This document shows positions 35,470 to 43,646 of a stretch of 64,000 nucleotides of DNA, piece by piece. The stretch lies in NCBI GenBank assembly GCA_038526245.1, contig JBCBGZ010000007.1, positions 1 to 64,000 on the forward strand, written 5' to 3'. Under the pieces are notes generated by a model. The model ran no database searches. It saw nothing but the letters and a program-made list of their open reading frames with translations, and had not been told where the DNA came from. A program made the translations under genes and the position numbers. Source of the stretch: UBA5336 sp038526245 (GTDB lineage: Bacteria; Pseudomonadota; Alphaproteobacteria; Caulobacterales; Hyphomonadaceae). Positions within the stretch are counted from its first letter, which is position 1, and each line of letters begins with the position of its first letter.

Positions 35470-35620
35470 CGCCCTCGGGTTCGTCTCCGCTCACCATGAG
35501 GGCTAATGGCGTGCCTAGAACTGATGGCGTGCGTTTGGCTCCCACGCCTTTAATCTGCACTAAACTCAAATCGACTCAGCCTGCTAGCCCTCATGGTGAG
35601 CGGAGACGAACCAGAGGGCG
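35470..35620. repeat. BIME-like element: two inverted REP-type units
   Basis: Arm 35470-35505 (36 bases) is the reverse complement of 35585-35620 apart from one base. Each arm can itself fold: in the right arm CCCTC and TGGT (with one bulged A) pair with ACCA and GAGGG around a 12-base loop. Two opposed REP hairpins separated by 79 bases are the layout of a bacterial interspersed mosaic element. It lies between the GIY-YIG nuclease gene and the enoyl-CoA hydratase gene. No other copy is seen in this window. Confidence 0.8.
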
Positions 35621-35630
35621 GGACACGTGC

Positions 35631-35975
35631 TCAGTCTTTGTTCACCTTTGGAAACCGCGCTTTCCCGGGATCAGCAGGCGCCGTCCGAGACCGCGCAAGC
35701 CGCTTCAACTCTCCAATATCACCGCGGATCAGGGCTTCCTTCTTGGCGCGGGTCCAGCGTTTGATCTGGATCTCGGCTTCGATTGCGGGATCAGCTTCGC
35801 CCCAGGACTGCGACCACATCAATTCGACCGGTCGGCGCTTATATGTATAGGCTTTAGGAAACTCACCAGAATTGTGCTCATGAACCCGGTCTTCAACATC
35901 GGTCCCGCGGTGCGAGCCGACATAGTACGGCCCGTCAGCACACCGCAGAATGTAGACGAAGAAGGCCGCCTGCAC
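35631..35975 (-). CDS. GIY-YIG nuclease superfamily protein
   Basis: The 114-residue protein has the short UPF0213/YhbQ-type GIY-YIG domain: VYILRCADGPYYVGSHR (GIY-YIG half-motifs), then RVHEHNSGEF and AEIQIKRWTRAKKEALI. Such proteins cut DNA and their cellular role is unclear. The start is GTG 35975, six bases after the start of the upstream gene's stop codon, with GGAGG overlapping that stop; spacing is short, so the true start is not certain. The gene lies directly beside the BIME-like repeat. Confidence 0.82.
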   Translation of the reverse strand: MQAAFFVYILRCADGPYYVGSHRGTDVEDRVHEHNSGEFPKAYTYKRRPVELMWSQSWGEADPAIEAEIQIKRWTRAKKEALIRGDIGELKRLARSRTAPADPGKARFPKVNKD

Positions 35976-35980
35976 GCCTC

Positions 35981-36514
35981 CTAATCCACCCGTTTCACCA
36001 ATTCCCGGTGCTTGCGCGCATTTTCAACATAGTGCAGCGCGCTCATCTTGATGATTTGGGCCTGCACATCGCTGATTTCCTTCACCACCTTGCCCGGCGC
36101 GCCCATGACCAGCGAATTGTCCGGGATCTCTTTGCCCTCGGGGATCAGCGCATGGGCGCCGATGATGACGTTGGAGCCGATCTTTGCGTTGTTCAGCACG
36201 GTCGCGCCGATCCCGATCAGGGAATTGTCGCCGATTGTGCAGCCATGGAGCATCGCCATATGGCCGACGGTGACGCCAGCGCCGATGGTTAGCGGGCAGC
36301 CCTCATCCACGTGGCAGATCGTACCGTCCTGAATGTTGGAATTCTCGCCCACGCTGATCAGGGCCGAATGGTCCCCGCGCAGAACGCAATTATACCAGAT
36401 GTTCGCGCCCGTCTTCAGCTCCACATTGCCGATCACCGTGGCGTTCTCGGCGACCCAACAGGTGCCGTCATCTGGCAGAGTGGGGTGAAAGTCTCCGAAG
36501 CTGTAGATCGCCAT
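35981..36514 (-). CDS. Gamma carbonic anhydrase-like hexapeptide protein
   Basis: The 177-residue protein is a left-handed beta-helix of hexapeptide repeats (GNVELKTGANIWYN, IGAGVTVGHMAML, IGIGATVLNNAKIG). It keeps three His ligands: CHVDEG and GHMAMLHG, as in the gamma carbonic anhydrase/YrdA group. It may be a carbonic anhydrase or a scaffold of an acyl-CoA-related complex. ATG 36514 has AAAGGG upstream. It probably is co-transcribed with the GIY-YIG gene. Confidence 0.92.
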   Translation of the reverse strand: MAIYSFGDFHPTLPDDGTCWVAENATVIGNVELKTGANIWYNCVLRGDHSALISVGENSNIQDGTICHVDEGCPLTIGAGVTVGHMAMLHGCTIGDNSLIGIGATVLNNAKIGSNVIIGAHALIPEGKEIPDNSLVMGAPGKVVKEISDVQAQIIKMSALHYVENARKHRELVKRVD

Positions 36515-36725
36515 TACGAGCCCTTTCATTACGCCTGCGGAATGTCGCGAAAGGTTTGATTAACCCCGCTATGGTGTTCTCGTAAATAGATTCGAGAAGG
36601 AGGGTGGCAGAAGCGCCATATGCCCCATCGAACCTTGAGATACGTGCCGTCTCCCCGGTTTGGGATGGCCAGTCCGCCACCCGGCGACGCGTACGTCGCT
36701 TTCCCTACTTGTCCAGTTTCGTCCG

Positions 36726-36756
36726 CCGCTGCGCAGCCCTTGCCAGCGGTTTTTTT
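36726..36756 (+). terminator. Terminator-like hairpin in the leader of the PhoH gene
   Basis: CCGCTG (36726-36731) pairs with CAGCGG (36744-36749) over a 12-base loop and is followed by seven T residues (36750-36756), 29 bases before the phoH-like ATG. The stem is short (6 bp). As it lies upstream of the gene it may be an attenuator or the end of another transcript. Confidence 0.4.
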
Positions 36757-36785
36757 GTGCCCGTAGCCCCCAGAAGGAGACCCCC

Positions 36786-37595
36786 ATGGGAAAACGCACT
36801 GCCACCAAGCGCATGAAAGCCAACGCCGCCTTCGAAGAGAGCTTCTTCGACCAGGGCGCCGCCCCGAATGGGCCAGAGCTCTATGCGATTGATGGTGGTT
36901 GGCATCCAGATGATGCTGACCGGGGCAAGAAAGGGGCGCCCGCCGCGTCTGCGCCGCCCAAGCGCGAGCAGCGCTACCAGAAGACAATCAAGCCGCGCTC
37001 GGAAAACCAGGCGGCGCTGCTCAAGGCTTTGGACAGCCAGGCCCTCGTTGCCGCCGTCGGCCCGGCCGGTACGGGTAAGACCTATCTCGCCATCTGCAAG
37101 GCCGTCGAGGCGCTGCAGAAAGGCAAAGTCGACCGGATCATTCTCTCGCGCCCTGCTGTGGAGGCGGGTGAGCAGATCGGCTTCCTGCCCGGGGCCATGG
37201 AAGACAAGCTCGCGCCCTATCTGCGCCCGCTTTATGACGCCCTGTCAGATCGTCTTTCGCCCCAGCAACTCAAGCACATGATGAGCGAGGGGCTGATCGA
37301 GATCGCGCCCATCGGCTTTATGCGCGGGCGGACACTGAACAATGCTTTCGTGGTGATCGACGAGGCCCAGAACTGCACCTACACCCAGCTGAAAATGCTG
37401 CTCACGCGGCTTGGCTGGCACTCGACGATGGTGATCACGGGCGACCCGAACCAGACCGACCTTCTGCCTAGCCTCTCAGGCCTCGGCCCCATCGCCGACA
37501 AGCTCGAGACCATGGACGACGTCGCCGTCGTTCGCCTGGAAGGCAAGGACGTGGTGCGCCACCCGCTTGTGGCAGAAATGCTGGGCACGCTTTAG
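36786..37595 (+). CDS. PhoH-like ATPase
   Basis: The 269-residue protein has the P-loop AVGPAGTGKTYLA near residue 90 and Walker B FVVIDEAQNCT; GDPNQTDL and a C-terminal RHPLVAEMLGTL complete the PhoH signature. It is an RNA-associated ATPase of unknown function; in Alphaproteobacteria the PhoH/YbeZ protein is often next to ybeY, but no ybeY is here. The N-terminal 60 residues are basic and low-complexity. GGAGA sits 6 bases before ATG 36786; an earlier in-frame ATG at 36660 reads through the leader and is not used. Confidence 0.93.
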   Translation: MGKRTATKRMKANAAFEESFFDQGAAPNGPELYAIDGGWHPDDADRGKKGAPAASAPPKREQRYQKTIKPRSENQAALLKALDSQALVAAVGPAGTGKTYLAICKAVEALQKGKVDRIILSRPAVEAGEQIGFLPGAMEDKLAPYLRPLYDALSDRLSPQQLKHMMSEGLIEIAPIGFMRGRTLNNAFVVIDEAQNCTYTQLKMLLTRLGWHSTMVITGDPNQTDLLPSLSGLGPIADKLETMDDVAVVRLEGKDVVRHPLVAEMLGTL

Positions 37596-37627
37596 GGATT
37601 GAATTCTCAAAGCTGACCTTGGTCCCA

Positions 37628-37661
37628 CGCTTCCGAGCACTTTTAGTTGCGCTCGGAAGCG
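37628..37661. other. Perfect 11-bp inverted repeat after the PhoH gene
   Basis: CGCTTCCGAGC (37628-37638) and GCTCGGAAGCG (37651-37661) are perfectly complementary with a 12-base loop. No T tract follows on either strand, so it may be a structural terminator for phoH and the convergent orphan gene or a protein site. Confidence 0.5.
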
Positions 37662-37718
37662 ACAGCTTAAGCCGAAGCATAAATTAGGTCGCTAGGTCCT
37701 CACGTGACTTCCTAAACG

Positions 37719-38228
37719 CTAGCTGGTTGGCGCTGGAATGCTTGGCGGGAGCTCCGTCTTCTCCGCTAGAACGTTGATCAATCGCCAGATTACGGTTTCA
37801 TTGTCTTTGACTTCGGTGTTACCGTACTCTGCAAATCTGCTGCCTGGAGTTGCATTGGGATCTACAACAATTTGCCGGGAAGCGGGATTTATCGGTGCTC
37901 CAAGCCCACCGTCGAGCCCGGGCTCAAACAAATAAAACTGCCAGACTGAGTATGCTGGTCTAGAGATAAGATCCTCGGCGAGTACATACTCGCCTGCAGG
38001 ATAACCTCGTTTACTTGACTGACTCTCTCGTCTCGATTTATACTTTGCAGAAAACACACTTGGGGATTCTCGCCCCTGTTTCGATATCGCGCCATACGAA
38101 AACGCTGTGTTTGGCGGCGGACTGCTTACAGCTTGGTCCAAAACATCTTTAACCGACATCGGGGACTTTGTGATTTCGATGTCCGCTTTGCTGAAGAAAA
38201 TACCCACTACTCTAAGTTTGATTGCCAT
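37719..38228 (-). CDS. Orphan protein of unknown function
   Basis: This 169-residue frame is visibly less GC-rich than its neighbours. It begins MAIKLRVVGIFFSKADIEI and has no signal peptide or membrane helix. A Lys/Arg/Ser-rich middle (SAKYKSRRESQSSKRGYP) is followed by YVLAEDLISRPAYSVWQFYLF and an Asn/Pro-rich tail. I do not recognise any family. The gene lies between two housekeeping-type genes with no neighbour of related function. The upstream region holds a perfect CtrA-type site at 38262-38277, which suggests regulated expression, and supports the view that this frame is a real gene. Confidence 0.65.
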   Translation of the reverse strand: MAIKLRVVGIFFSKADIEITKSPMSVKDVLDQAVSSPPPNTAFSYGAISKQGRESPSVFSAKYKSRRESQSSKRGYPAGEYVLAEDLISRPAYSVWQFYLFEPGLDGGLGAPINPASRQIVVDPNATPGSRFAEYGNTEVKDNETVIWRLINVLAEKTELPPSIPAPTS

Positions 38229-38261
38229 TGAGCGTCCCCATGCTGGTTGATACCGGTATGG

Positions 38262-38277
38262 TTAACACACTTTTAAC
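38262..38277. promoter_or_regulatory. CtrA-type binding site upstream of the orphan gene
   Basis: TTAA (38262-38265), seven bases, then TTAAC (38273-38277) match the TTAA-N7-TTAAC consensus of the cell-cycle regulator CtrA exactly; the opposite strand also reads TTAA-N7-TTAACC. It lies 34 bases before the orphan gene start (38228). A perfect palindrome ATACCGGTAT lies next to it at 38250-38259. CtrA binding is inferred. Confidence 0.55.
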
Positions 38278-38317
38278 GTGCTTGAAACTGTGAAAGCACG
38301 CTTTACGCGAGTTTTTG

Positions 38318-40204
38318 CTAATACCCCCCAGCTGCGCCGTCCTTGCGCATTTCGGTGGCGGCGATCCAGGTGTCGTTTTCGAAGTCGCGCATGACGGCCT
38401 GGTAGCCGCCGAAATTGGGGCCGCAGCAGCGCACAGTGTGTCCGCGCGCTTCCAGTTCAGCGGCGATGCCGGCCAGGCCGGACTCAAGGCGCACCTCGCC
38501 CATGTCGCCCTCGCAGGCGTCGCCTTCCAGATCGTCGGTCGGCTCGCAGCCGCCGACATGCTCCCAGCGCGCGGCGTCGCCGGCTTCCTGCAGACCCATA
38601 TCATAGTCGATGAGGTTCAGGATCACCTGCACATGGCCCTGGGGCTGCATGCCCCCGCCCATCAGGCCGAAGCTGAGCCAGGGCTGGTGCGCGCCGTCGA
38701 CGTCCTTGAACGCAAAGCCCGGAATGATGGTGTGGAAGGGGCGCTTGCCCGGCTCGAAGACATTCGGGTGCTCGGGATCAAGGCTGAAGAGCTGGCCCCG
38801 GTCCTGGAACATGAAGCCAAGCCCATCGGCCACCAACCCGGAGCCCATGCCGCGATAATTCGACTGGATCAGTGAGACCATCATGCCGTCCTTGTCGGCC
38901 ACAGAGAGATAGGTCGTGTCACCGTCGTGGAGTTTGGCATCGGTTTCCTCCCAAGCGACTTCATAACCGTTGCCAAAGAGCATCAATCCGGATTCTATCT
39001 GTTCTGCCGACATGGCCTCACGAGGTTTTATTGAGCCCGCCCTAGACTGGGCGTAGCCTTCATCGAGAAACGCTGCAGGATCCATCCCGCTAAACGCCGG
39101 GTCGGCGTAGCCCCGCGCCCGGTCCGCAAAGGCCAGCCGCTTCGCTTCCACCTGAGCCATTACGCTGTCGGCACTGCCAAAGCCGAACTCGCGCATGGGG
39201 AAGCCCTCGAGGATTTGCAGCATCTGCAACGCGGCGACACCTTGCGTGTTCGGGCCAAGCTGGCAGACGCGCGCCTCGCGATAATCCGCGCAGAATGGCT
39301 CGACCCATTCGCCCTCATGGGCGGCGAAGTCTTCATAGGTCAGGAAGCCGCCGATCCGGTCGAAATAGGCGTCCATGGTGCGCGCAATCTGGCCTGTGTA
39401 GAAGTCGCCCGGCCCAAACTCGGCAATCCGCTCCAGCGTGTCGGCCAGATCGGGGTTCCTGAACAGCGAACCTTCAACCGGCGCAAGGGAAAAGAAGGTC
39501 GCCTCGGCATTGGCGAATTCCTCCAGCATCCCGCTCTCACTCGCCTCGCGCAGGCGCGTTTCGTTGCGGCCCCAATAATAGGCGATGACTTCGGGGATCG
39601 GTGCCCCGCCCCGCGCATAATCGATGGTGGGCTCAAGCACATAATTCAGCGGCATCCGCCCGAACCGCTCGTGCAATACGCCCCAGGCCTCTACCGTGCC
39701 GGGCACGCTCACGGGGGCAGCGCCAAAGGGCGGGATTTCCTCGCCCTCCATATGCGCGTCGGCGGCGGCCTGCATGTCTTCCAGCGTCGCGCCCATGGGC
39801 GCGCGGCCAGAGCCATTATAGCCGTAGAGCTTCTGCGTGCGCGGATCCCAGACAATGGCGAACAGGTCGCCGCCAATCCCGTTCCCCGTCGGCTCGACCA
39901 GGCCCAGCATCGCATTTGCTGCAATCGCCGCGTCCATGGCGCTGCCGCCGCGCTTCATCATGTCGAGGGCGACCTGTGTGGCCAGCGGATGGGCCGTTGC
40001 GGCCGCAGCATTTGGCGCCACCACGGCGCTGCGCGTTCCAAATTTGCGGCCCGTATTCAGCCGGTCGCCAATGCCTGGCTCTACCGGGGCTGCCGCTTCG
40101 ACGGAGACAATCGTGGCCGGGGCAACGGGCGGGGGCCCGGTCTCAACGGTTTCGCAGGCGGCCAAAGCGACCAGGGATGCGGCAAGGGCGACAAGGCGGA
40201 TCAT
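38318..40204 (-). CDS. ggt: Gamma-glutamyltransferase lipoprotein
   Basis: The 628-residue protein is a full-length gamma-glutamyl transpeptidase. The lipoprotein signal ends in LAAC with Cys17. The catalytic nucleophile is Thr430 in DGDTTYLSVAD, where the precursor is cut into two subunits. Family segments MMKRGGSAMDAAIAANAMLG, PTGNGIGGDLFAIVW and LMGGGMQPQGHVQV are present. It hydrolyses or transfers the gamma-glutamyl group of glutathione at the envelope. It reads from ATG 40204, next to the TIGR02301-family gene on the same strand. Confidence 0.94.
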   Translation of the reverse strand: MIRLVALAASLVALAACETVETGPPPVAPATIVSVEAAAPVEPGIGDRLNTGRKFGTRSAVVAPNAAAATAHPLATQVALDMMKRGGSAMDAAIAANAMLGLVEPTGNGIGGDLFAIVWDPRTQKLYGYNGSGRAPMGATLEDMQAAADAHMEGEEIPPFGAAPVSVPGTVEAWGVLHERFGRMPLNYVLEPTIDYARGGAPIPEVIAYYWGRNETRLREASESGMLEEFANAEATFFSLAPVEGSLFRNPDLADTLERIAEFGPGDFYTGQIARTMDAYFDRIGGFLTYEDFAAHEGEWVEPFCADYREARVCQLGPNTQGVAALQMLQILEGFPMREFGFGSADSVMAQVEAKRLAFADRARGYADPAFSGMDPAAFLDEGYAQSRAGSIKPREAMSAEQIESGLMLFGNGYEVAWEETDAKLHDGDTTYLSVADKDGMMVSLIQSNYRGMGSGLVADGLGFMFQDRGQLFSLDPEHPNVFEPGKRPFHTIIPGFAFKDVDGAHQPWLSFGLMGGGMQPQGHVQVILNLIDYDMGLQEAGDAARWEHVGGCEPTDDLEGDACEGDMGEVRLESGLAGIAAELEARGHTVRCCGPNFGGYQAVMRDFENDTWIAATEMRKDGAAGGY

Positions 40205-40269
40205 GGATAGGCTCCCGGCGTTTGGTTTCGCGGGAAGCTAGGCCGCACATCCCCAAGTGTCGAGCGCGA

Positions 40270-40677
40270 TCAGCGCGTGAAATAGTAAGCAGCCAATCGA
40301 TCCGCCAGATCGCGGCCTTCGGCGGCGTAGCGCTTTTCGGCCTCGACCGTGTTCTGGTCGCAGAAGGCAAAGCGCCTCTGGGCCTCTGAGAAGCCCGTAT
40401 TGAAGGCGTCGACCATGGAGCTGCGCAGAGCGCCGCGATTGGGCGCTTCCAATGTCAACAGCTCAATCATGTGGGCACGCCAGTATTGGTCGCCCTCGCC
40501 ATTGCACACGAAACGGGCCCCATGGGCAGAGCCAAGCACGCCTGCCAACCGAACCGTGTCCCTGAGATAGGAAGGGTCGCGCAGGGGGATGTCGTCCTGC
40601 GCGCTTGCGGGTGCGCCGAGGCTGAGGCACCAGACACAGCAAAAAAGGAGGAATCGATGGGCGATCTGTTTTGCCAT
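40270..40677 (-). CDS. TIGR02301-family secreted protein
   Basis: The 135-residue protein has a signal peptide (RFLLFCCVWCLSLGAPASAQ). The mature part has two Cys residues (FVCNGEG and FAFCDQN) and the pattern YLRDTVRLAGVLGSAH, YWRAHMIEL, AFNTGFSEAQRRF, typical of TIGR02301, an alphaproteobacterial family of unknown function. Its ATG at 40677 lies inside the divergent D-2-hydroxyacid dehydrogenase gene, so the two starts overlap by 21 bases on opposite strands. Confidence 0.85.
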   Translation of the reverse strand: MAKQIAHRFLLFCCVWCLSLGAPASAQDDIPLRDPSYLRDTVRLAGVLGSAHGARFVCNGEGDQYWRAHMIELLTLEAPNRGALRSSMVDAFNTGFSEAQRRFAFCDQNTVEAEKRYAAEGRDLADRLAAYYFTR

Positions 40678-41649
40678 GCCACCACATTCGCGCGCATCGC
40701 CGATAGGCTCAAGCCGTTTGCTGAAACGCTTTCGCCTCTCACACTGGACGATCAGGGTGCGGTCGGGCGTCCCTGGGGCGGGTCCGTGCCAGAGACAGCA
40801 GACCTGAAAATAGTCTACGGGACGCAGGACGCATATTTCTCACCCGCAGTGATGGACTTCTTCAAGTACATCATGGCGGCGCCATCGATCGATTGGTTCC
40901 AGTCCAGCGCGGCGGGCATTGAGCATCCGGTTCTCAGGGCGATAGGTCAAAAGGCTGGGGTTTTCACGTCCAGCCATGAGCAGAGTGCGGCGATTGCGGA
41001 GTGGGTTCTTTGGGCTGGACTGGATCACTTCCAGAATGGGCAAGCGCGGCGCAATGCGCAGGTTGCAAAGCGTTGGGAGCGGATCGGATTTCGGGAGATC
41101 AGCGCGACCCACTGGGTGATCGTTGGTTTTGGGCATATCGGCCAGGCCACGGCGCAGCGCGTGACAGCACTGGGGGGCAGGGTGACAGGTGTGCGGCGCA
41201 CGCCTGGTGATCATGAGCATGCCGACGCCATGGTGCACCCCCGGGATATTGCGGGCGTGCTTTCTGATGCCGATGCTGTGGTGCTTTGTCCGCCGCTGAC
41301 CCCGGAGACGGAAAATTTCGCCGATGCTGCCTTTTTCGCTGCTATGAAACCAGGCGCGCTGCTCATTAATGTGGGACGGGGCGCATTGGTTGATGAGGCG
41401 GCATTGCTCGCGGGCCTTGAATCAGGGCGACCGGGCGCTGCGTATCTGGATGTTGTTCGCGAGGAACCTCTACCGCCGGACCACCCAATCTGGTCTCATC
41501 CTGCGATCACGCTGACACCGCACATCGCCGCGCTCACGGAAGAGGCCAAGCTCCGAACCGACGACTTGTTCCTGGAGAATCTGAGGGCCTTCCTGGACGG
41601 CGCGCCCCTGAAGAATCAGGTTCAACAAACCGTGTTTGGTGTTGATTGA
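40657..41649 (+). CDS. D-2-hydroxyacid dehydrogenase family protein
   Basis: The 330-residue protein has the NAD-binding motif GFGHIGQATAQRV near residue 157 and the catalytic set Arg (NVGRGALVDE), Glu (REEPLPPDHP) and His (LTPHIAA). It reduces a 2-keto acid or oxidises a 2-hydroxy acid. AAGGAGG at 40645-40651 precedes ATG 40657 by five bases and decides the start. The start region overlaps the divergent TIGR02301 gene by 21 bases. It precedes the glycan island, but a link is not shown. Confidence 0.92.
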   Translation: MGDLFCHATTFARIADRLKPFAETLSPLTLDDQGAVGRPWGGSVPETADLKIVYGTQDAYFSPAVMDFFKYIMAAPSIDWFQSSAAGIEHPVLRAIGQKAGVFTSSHEQSAAIAEWVLWAGLDHFQNGQARRNAQVAKRWERIGFREISATHWVIVGFGHIGQATAQRVTALGGRVTGVRRTPGDHEHADAMVHPRDIAGVLSDADAVVLCPPLTPETENFADAAFFAAMKPGALLINVGRGALVDEAALLAGLESGRPGAAYLDVVREEPLPPDHPIWSHPAITLTPHIAALTEEAKLRTDDLFLENLRAFLDGAPLKNQVQQTVFGVD

Positions 41650-41741
41650 ACGCGTGTGGCGAAGGCCTCCAGTTTCAGGGTAAGCCTGCCCGATCGCCTC
41701 ATATAGGCATGGATATCGGTGGCAAACACGCGGGAGCGCAA

Positions 41742-42323
41742 ATGCGCAGTCTTTGGCGAACACCTTTGCTGGGCCAGGCCATTTTTCAGCTCTGGCAGCT
41801 GGATGCGCGCCGGAAGGTGGAGTGGTTCGCCCCATTTGTGTCGACGACCGATCAGATGATCGAAATCGGTTCCGGCCCAGGAAGTGTTCAGGCCGTGCTC
41901 GGCGAGGCGGGGTACTCGGCACTGCCGCTCGACATTGCAGACTCCAGTTTCGACAACCGGTTCAGGCCGCACCTGTATGATGGCAGGCGAATGCCGTTTG
42001 ACGACGGCGCGTTCGACGCAGCCTTGCTGCTGACTATGTTGCACCACACGCCGGACCCGGACGCGATCCTGCGCGAGGCCGCTCGCATTGCGCGGCGCTT
42101 GATCCTGGTGGAGGACGTCCATGAGGGCGCCCTCCAGCGTTACCTGACCTATGGTGCAGACAGCCTTGTGAACCTTGAGTTTTTTGGCCACCCCCATACC
42201 AATCGGGATGACGATGGCTGGCGCGCCACGTTCGAAGATCATGGCCTGCGCCTGGTCCATGCCGACCAGAAACCCTACGGACCGCTCTTTCGTCAGGCGC
42301 TTTACGTGGTGGATGTTGTCTAG
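41742..42323 (+). CDS. SAM-dependent methyltransferase (Methyltransf_11 type)
   Basis: The 193-residue protein has the SAM-binding motif MIEIGSGPGSVQAVL and the motif PFDDGAFDAALLLTMLHHTPDP, both of the Methyltransf_11 group. I chose ATG 41742 because GGGAG ends five bases before it; an earlier ATG at 41709 is possible. The stop overlaps the convergent GT2 gene by four bases. It may methylate a sugar or lipid of the glycan made by the neighbouring genes. Confidence 0.88.
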   Translation: MRSLWRTPLLGQAIFQLWQLDARRKVEWFAPFVSTTDQMIEIGSGPGSVQAVLGEAGYSALPLDIADSSFDNRFRPHLYDGRRMPFDDGAFDAALLLTMLHHTPDPDAILREAARIARRLILVEDVHEGALQRYLTYGADSLVNLEFFGHPHTNRDDDGWRATFEDHGLRLVHADQKPYGPLFRQALYVVDVV

Positions 42324-43462
42324 AGCCGGGCGCTGGCCACAAAGCCGGTGAGTTGAGCCGCCAGGGGCAGGTTGCCGGATTTCGTGGCACACTTGATACG
42401 CCACATCATGGACGCGCCCAACAGGTTTGCGATCTGCCGTCCACGTGGGGAGATCGATTTCAGGGCCATTGCGCGGCGCCGAATCTCCGGGTCTTCATAC
42501 AGCGGGCCGCAGCCGAAGCTGTAACCGGTCGCCTGCTTTACGAGACGCTGTTCCACGTCTGTCAGGTCTGGGCCCTCCGCACGGGCGGCGATGTCTTCGT
42601 AGGTGTCCATGGCTTCCGGCCACATCATGTGGCGAGCATAGACGCCGGCGCGTTTGAATGCGGCCACACGGGCCGTGATGGGTGCAATGTCGGGCCGGGC
42701 CACCAGCGAGGCCGGCAGGATATCCGTGTCAGCGAGCTCCGCCATGAGAGGTTCGAAGATCATGCGGTGGAACTTGATCCACTTCGCATTGGCCTCTTCC
42801 GGCGTGAAGCGCTCCTTGGCCGAGCCTCGCGCGCCGCCATGCTCGCGGTGCAGATACACGGTTTCCGGCAGCAGGACGCCGCGGGCGTGGCGGGCGATGC
42901 GCAGCATCATCTCGTAGTCCTGGGAGCGGATGAACGCTTCATCGAAGGGGCCGACGGCATCGTAAACGCTGCGCCGGACGATGAGTCCCGGTTGGAAAAT
43001 GTGGCATCCGTCGAGGAGGTCCGGAAAGATTTCATCGCTCAGGGACGGGCGCCAGTATCCGGGCGCTTTAACGATACGCTCGCCGCTATCACTGTCGACG
43101 ATGAAGTCTTCATGCCGGCCGGCTGCAAAGCCAAGCTTTGAATCCGCCTCCAGGCATGCCGCAAGCCGGGCACAGGTTTCAGGCAGGATGAGGTCGTCAT
43201 CATCGCAGATCCAGATCAGGTCGCCTGAGACCTGTTCCATTGCGAGATTGAGGGCGCTGGCCTTGCCGCCATTTGGCTTGGCCATGTACCGGATTGCATC
43301 GCCATAGGCTTTGACGACGTCCCCCGTACCATCGGTAGACCCGTCGTCGATCACGAGGATCTCATCGGGGCGCCGCGTCTGGCACAGCAGACTGTCGAGC
43401 GTTTCCGCGATCAGGTCCACGCGGTTGAAGGTCGGCACGATCACGCTGATCTTGTCGGCCAT
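42320..43462 (-). CDS. Family 2 glycosyltransferase
   Basis: The 380-residue protein is a GT-A glycosyltransferase with SVIVPTFNRVDLIAETLDSL, VIDDGSTDGTGDVV and the metal-binding CDDDD. The C-terminal part is helical and lacks a clear membrane anchor. GGAG lies upstream of ATG 43462 on its strand. It transfers a sugar from a nucleotide donor to a growing glycan. It is divergent from the flippase gene and shares an upstream gap with it. Confidence 0.93.
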   Translation of the reverse strand: MADKISVIVPTFNRVDLIAETLDSLLCQTRRPDEILVIDDGSTDGTGDVVKAYGDAIRYMAKPNGGKASALNLAMEQVSGDLIWICDDDDLILPETCARLAACLEADSKLGFAAGRHEDFIVDSDSGERIVKAPGYWRPSLSDEIFPDLLDGCHIFQPGLIVRRSVYDAVGPFDEAFIRSQDYEMMLRIARHARGVLLPETVYLHREHGGARGSAKERFTPEEANAKWIKFHRMIFEPLMAELADTDILPASLVARPDIAPITARVAAFKRAGVYARHMMWPEAMDTYEDIAARAEGPDLTDVEQRLVKQATGYSFGCGPLYEDPEIRRRAMALKSISPRGRQIANLLGASMMWRIKCATKSGNLPLAAQLTGFVASARL

Positions 43463-43646
43463 TTCCAGCTCCTCAAATTCGCGTAACAGGCGTATTGGCT
43501 CCCTGCACGCTTGGGTCTCGGGCAAAACCAGTATGAGACTTGCAGACCCATGCGGTCGGAGGTGGCCTCAGACTGGCTTTACAGTCGATCTGACCGCTTG
43601 CGGGAATCATGCCGGAGTGGCCGGCGTCCGGTCTTGGGACAGTTGA

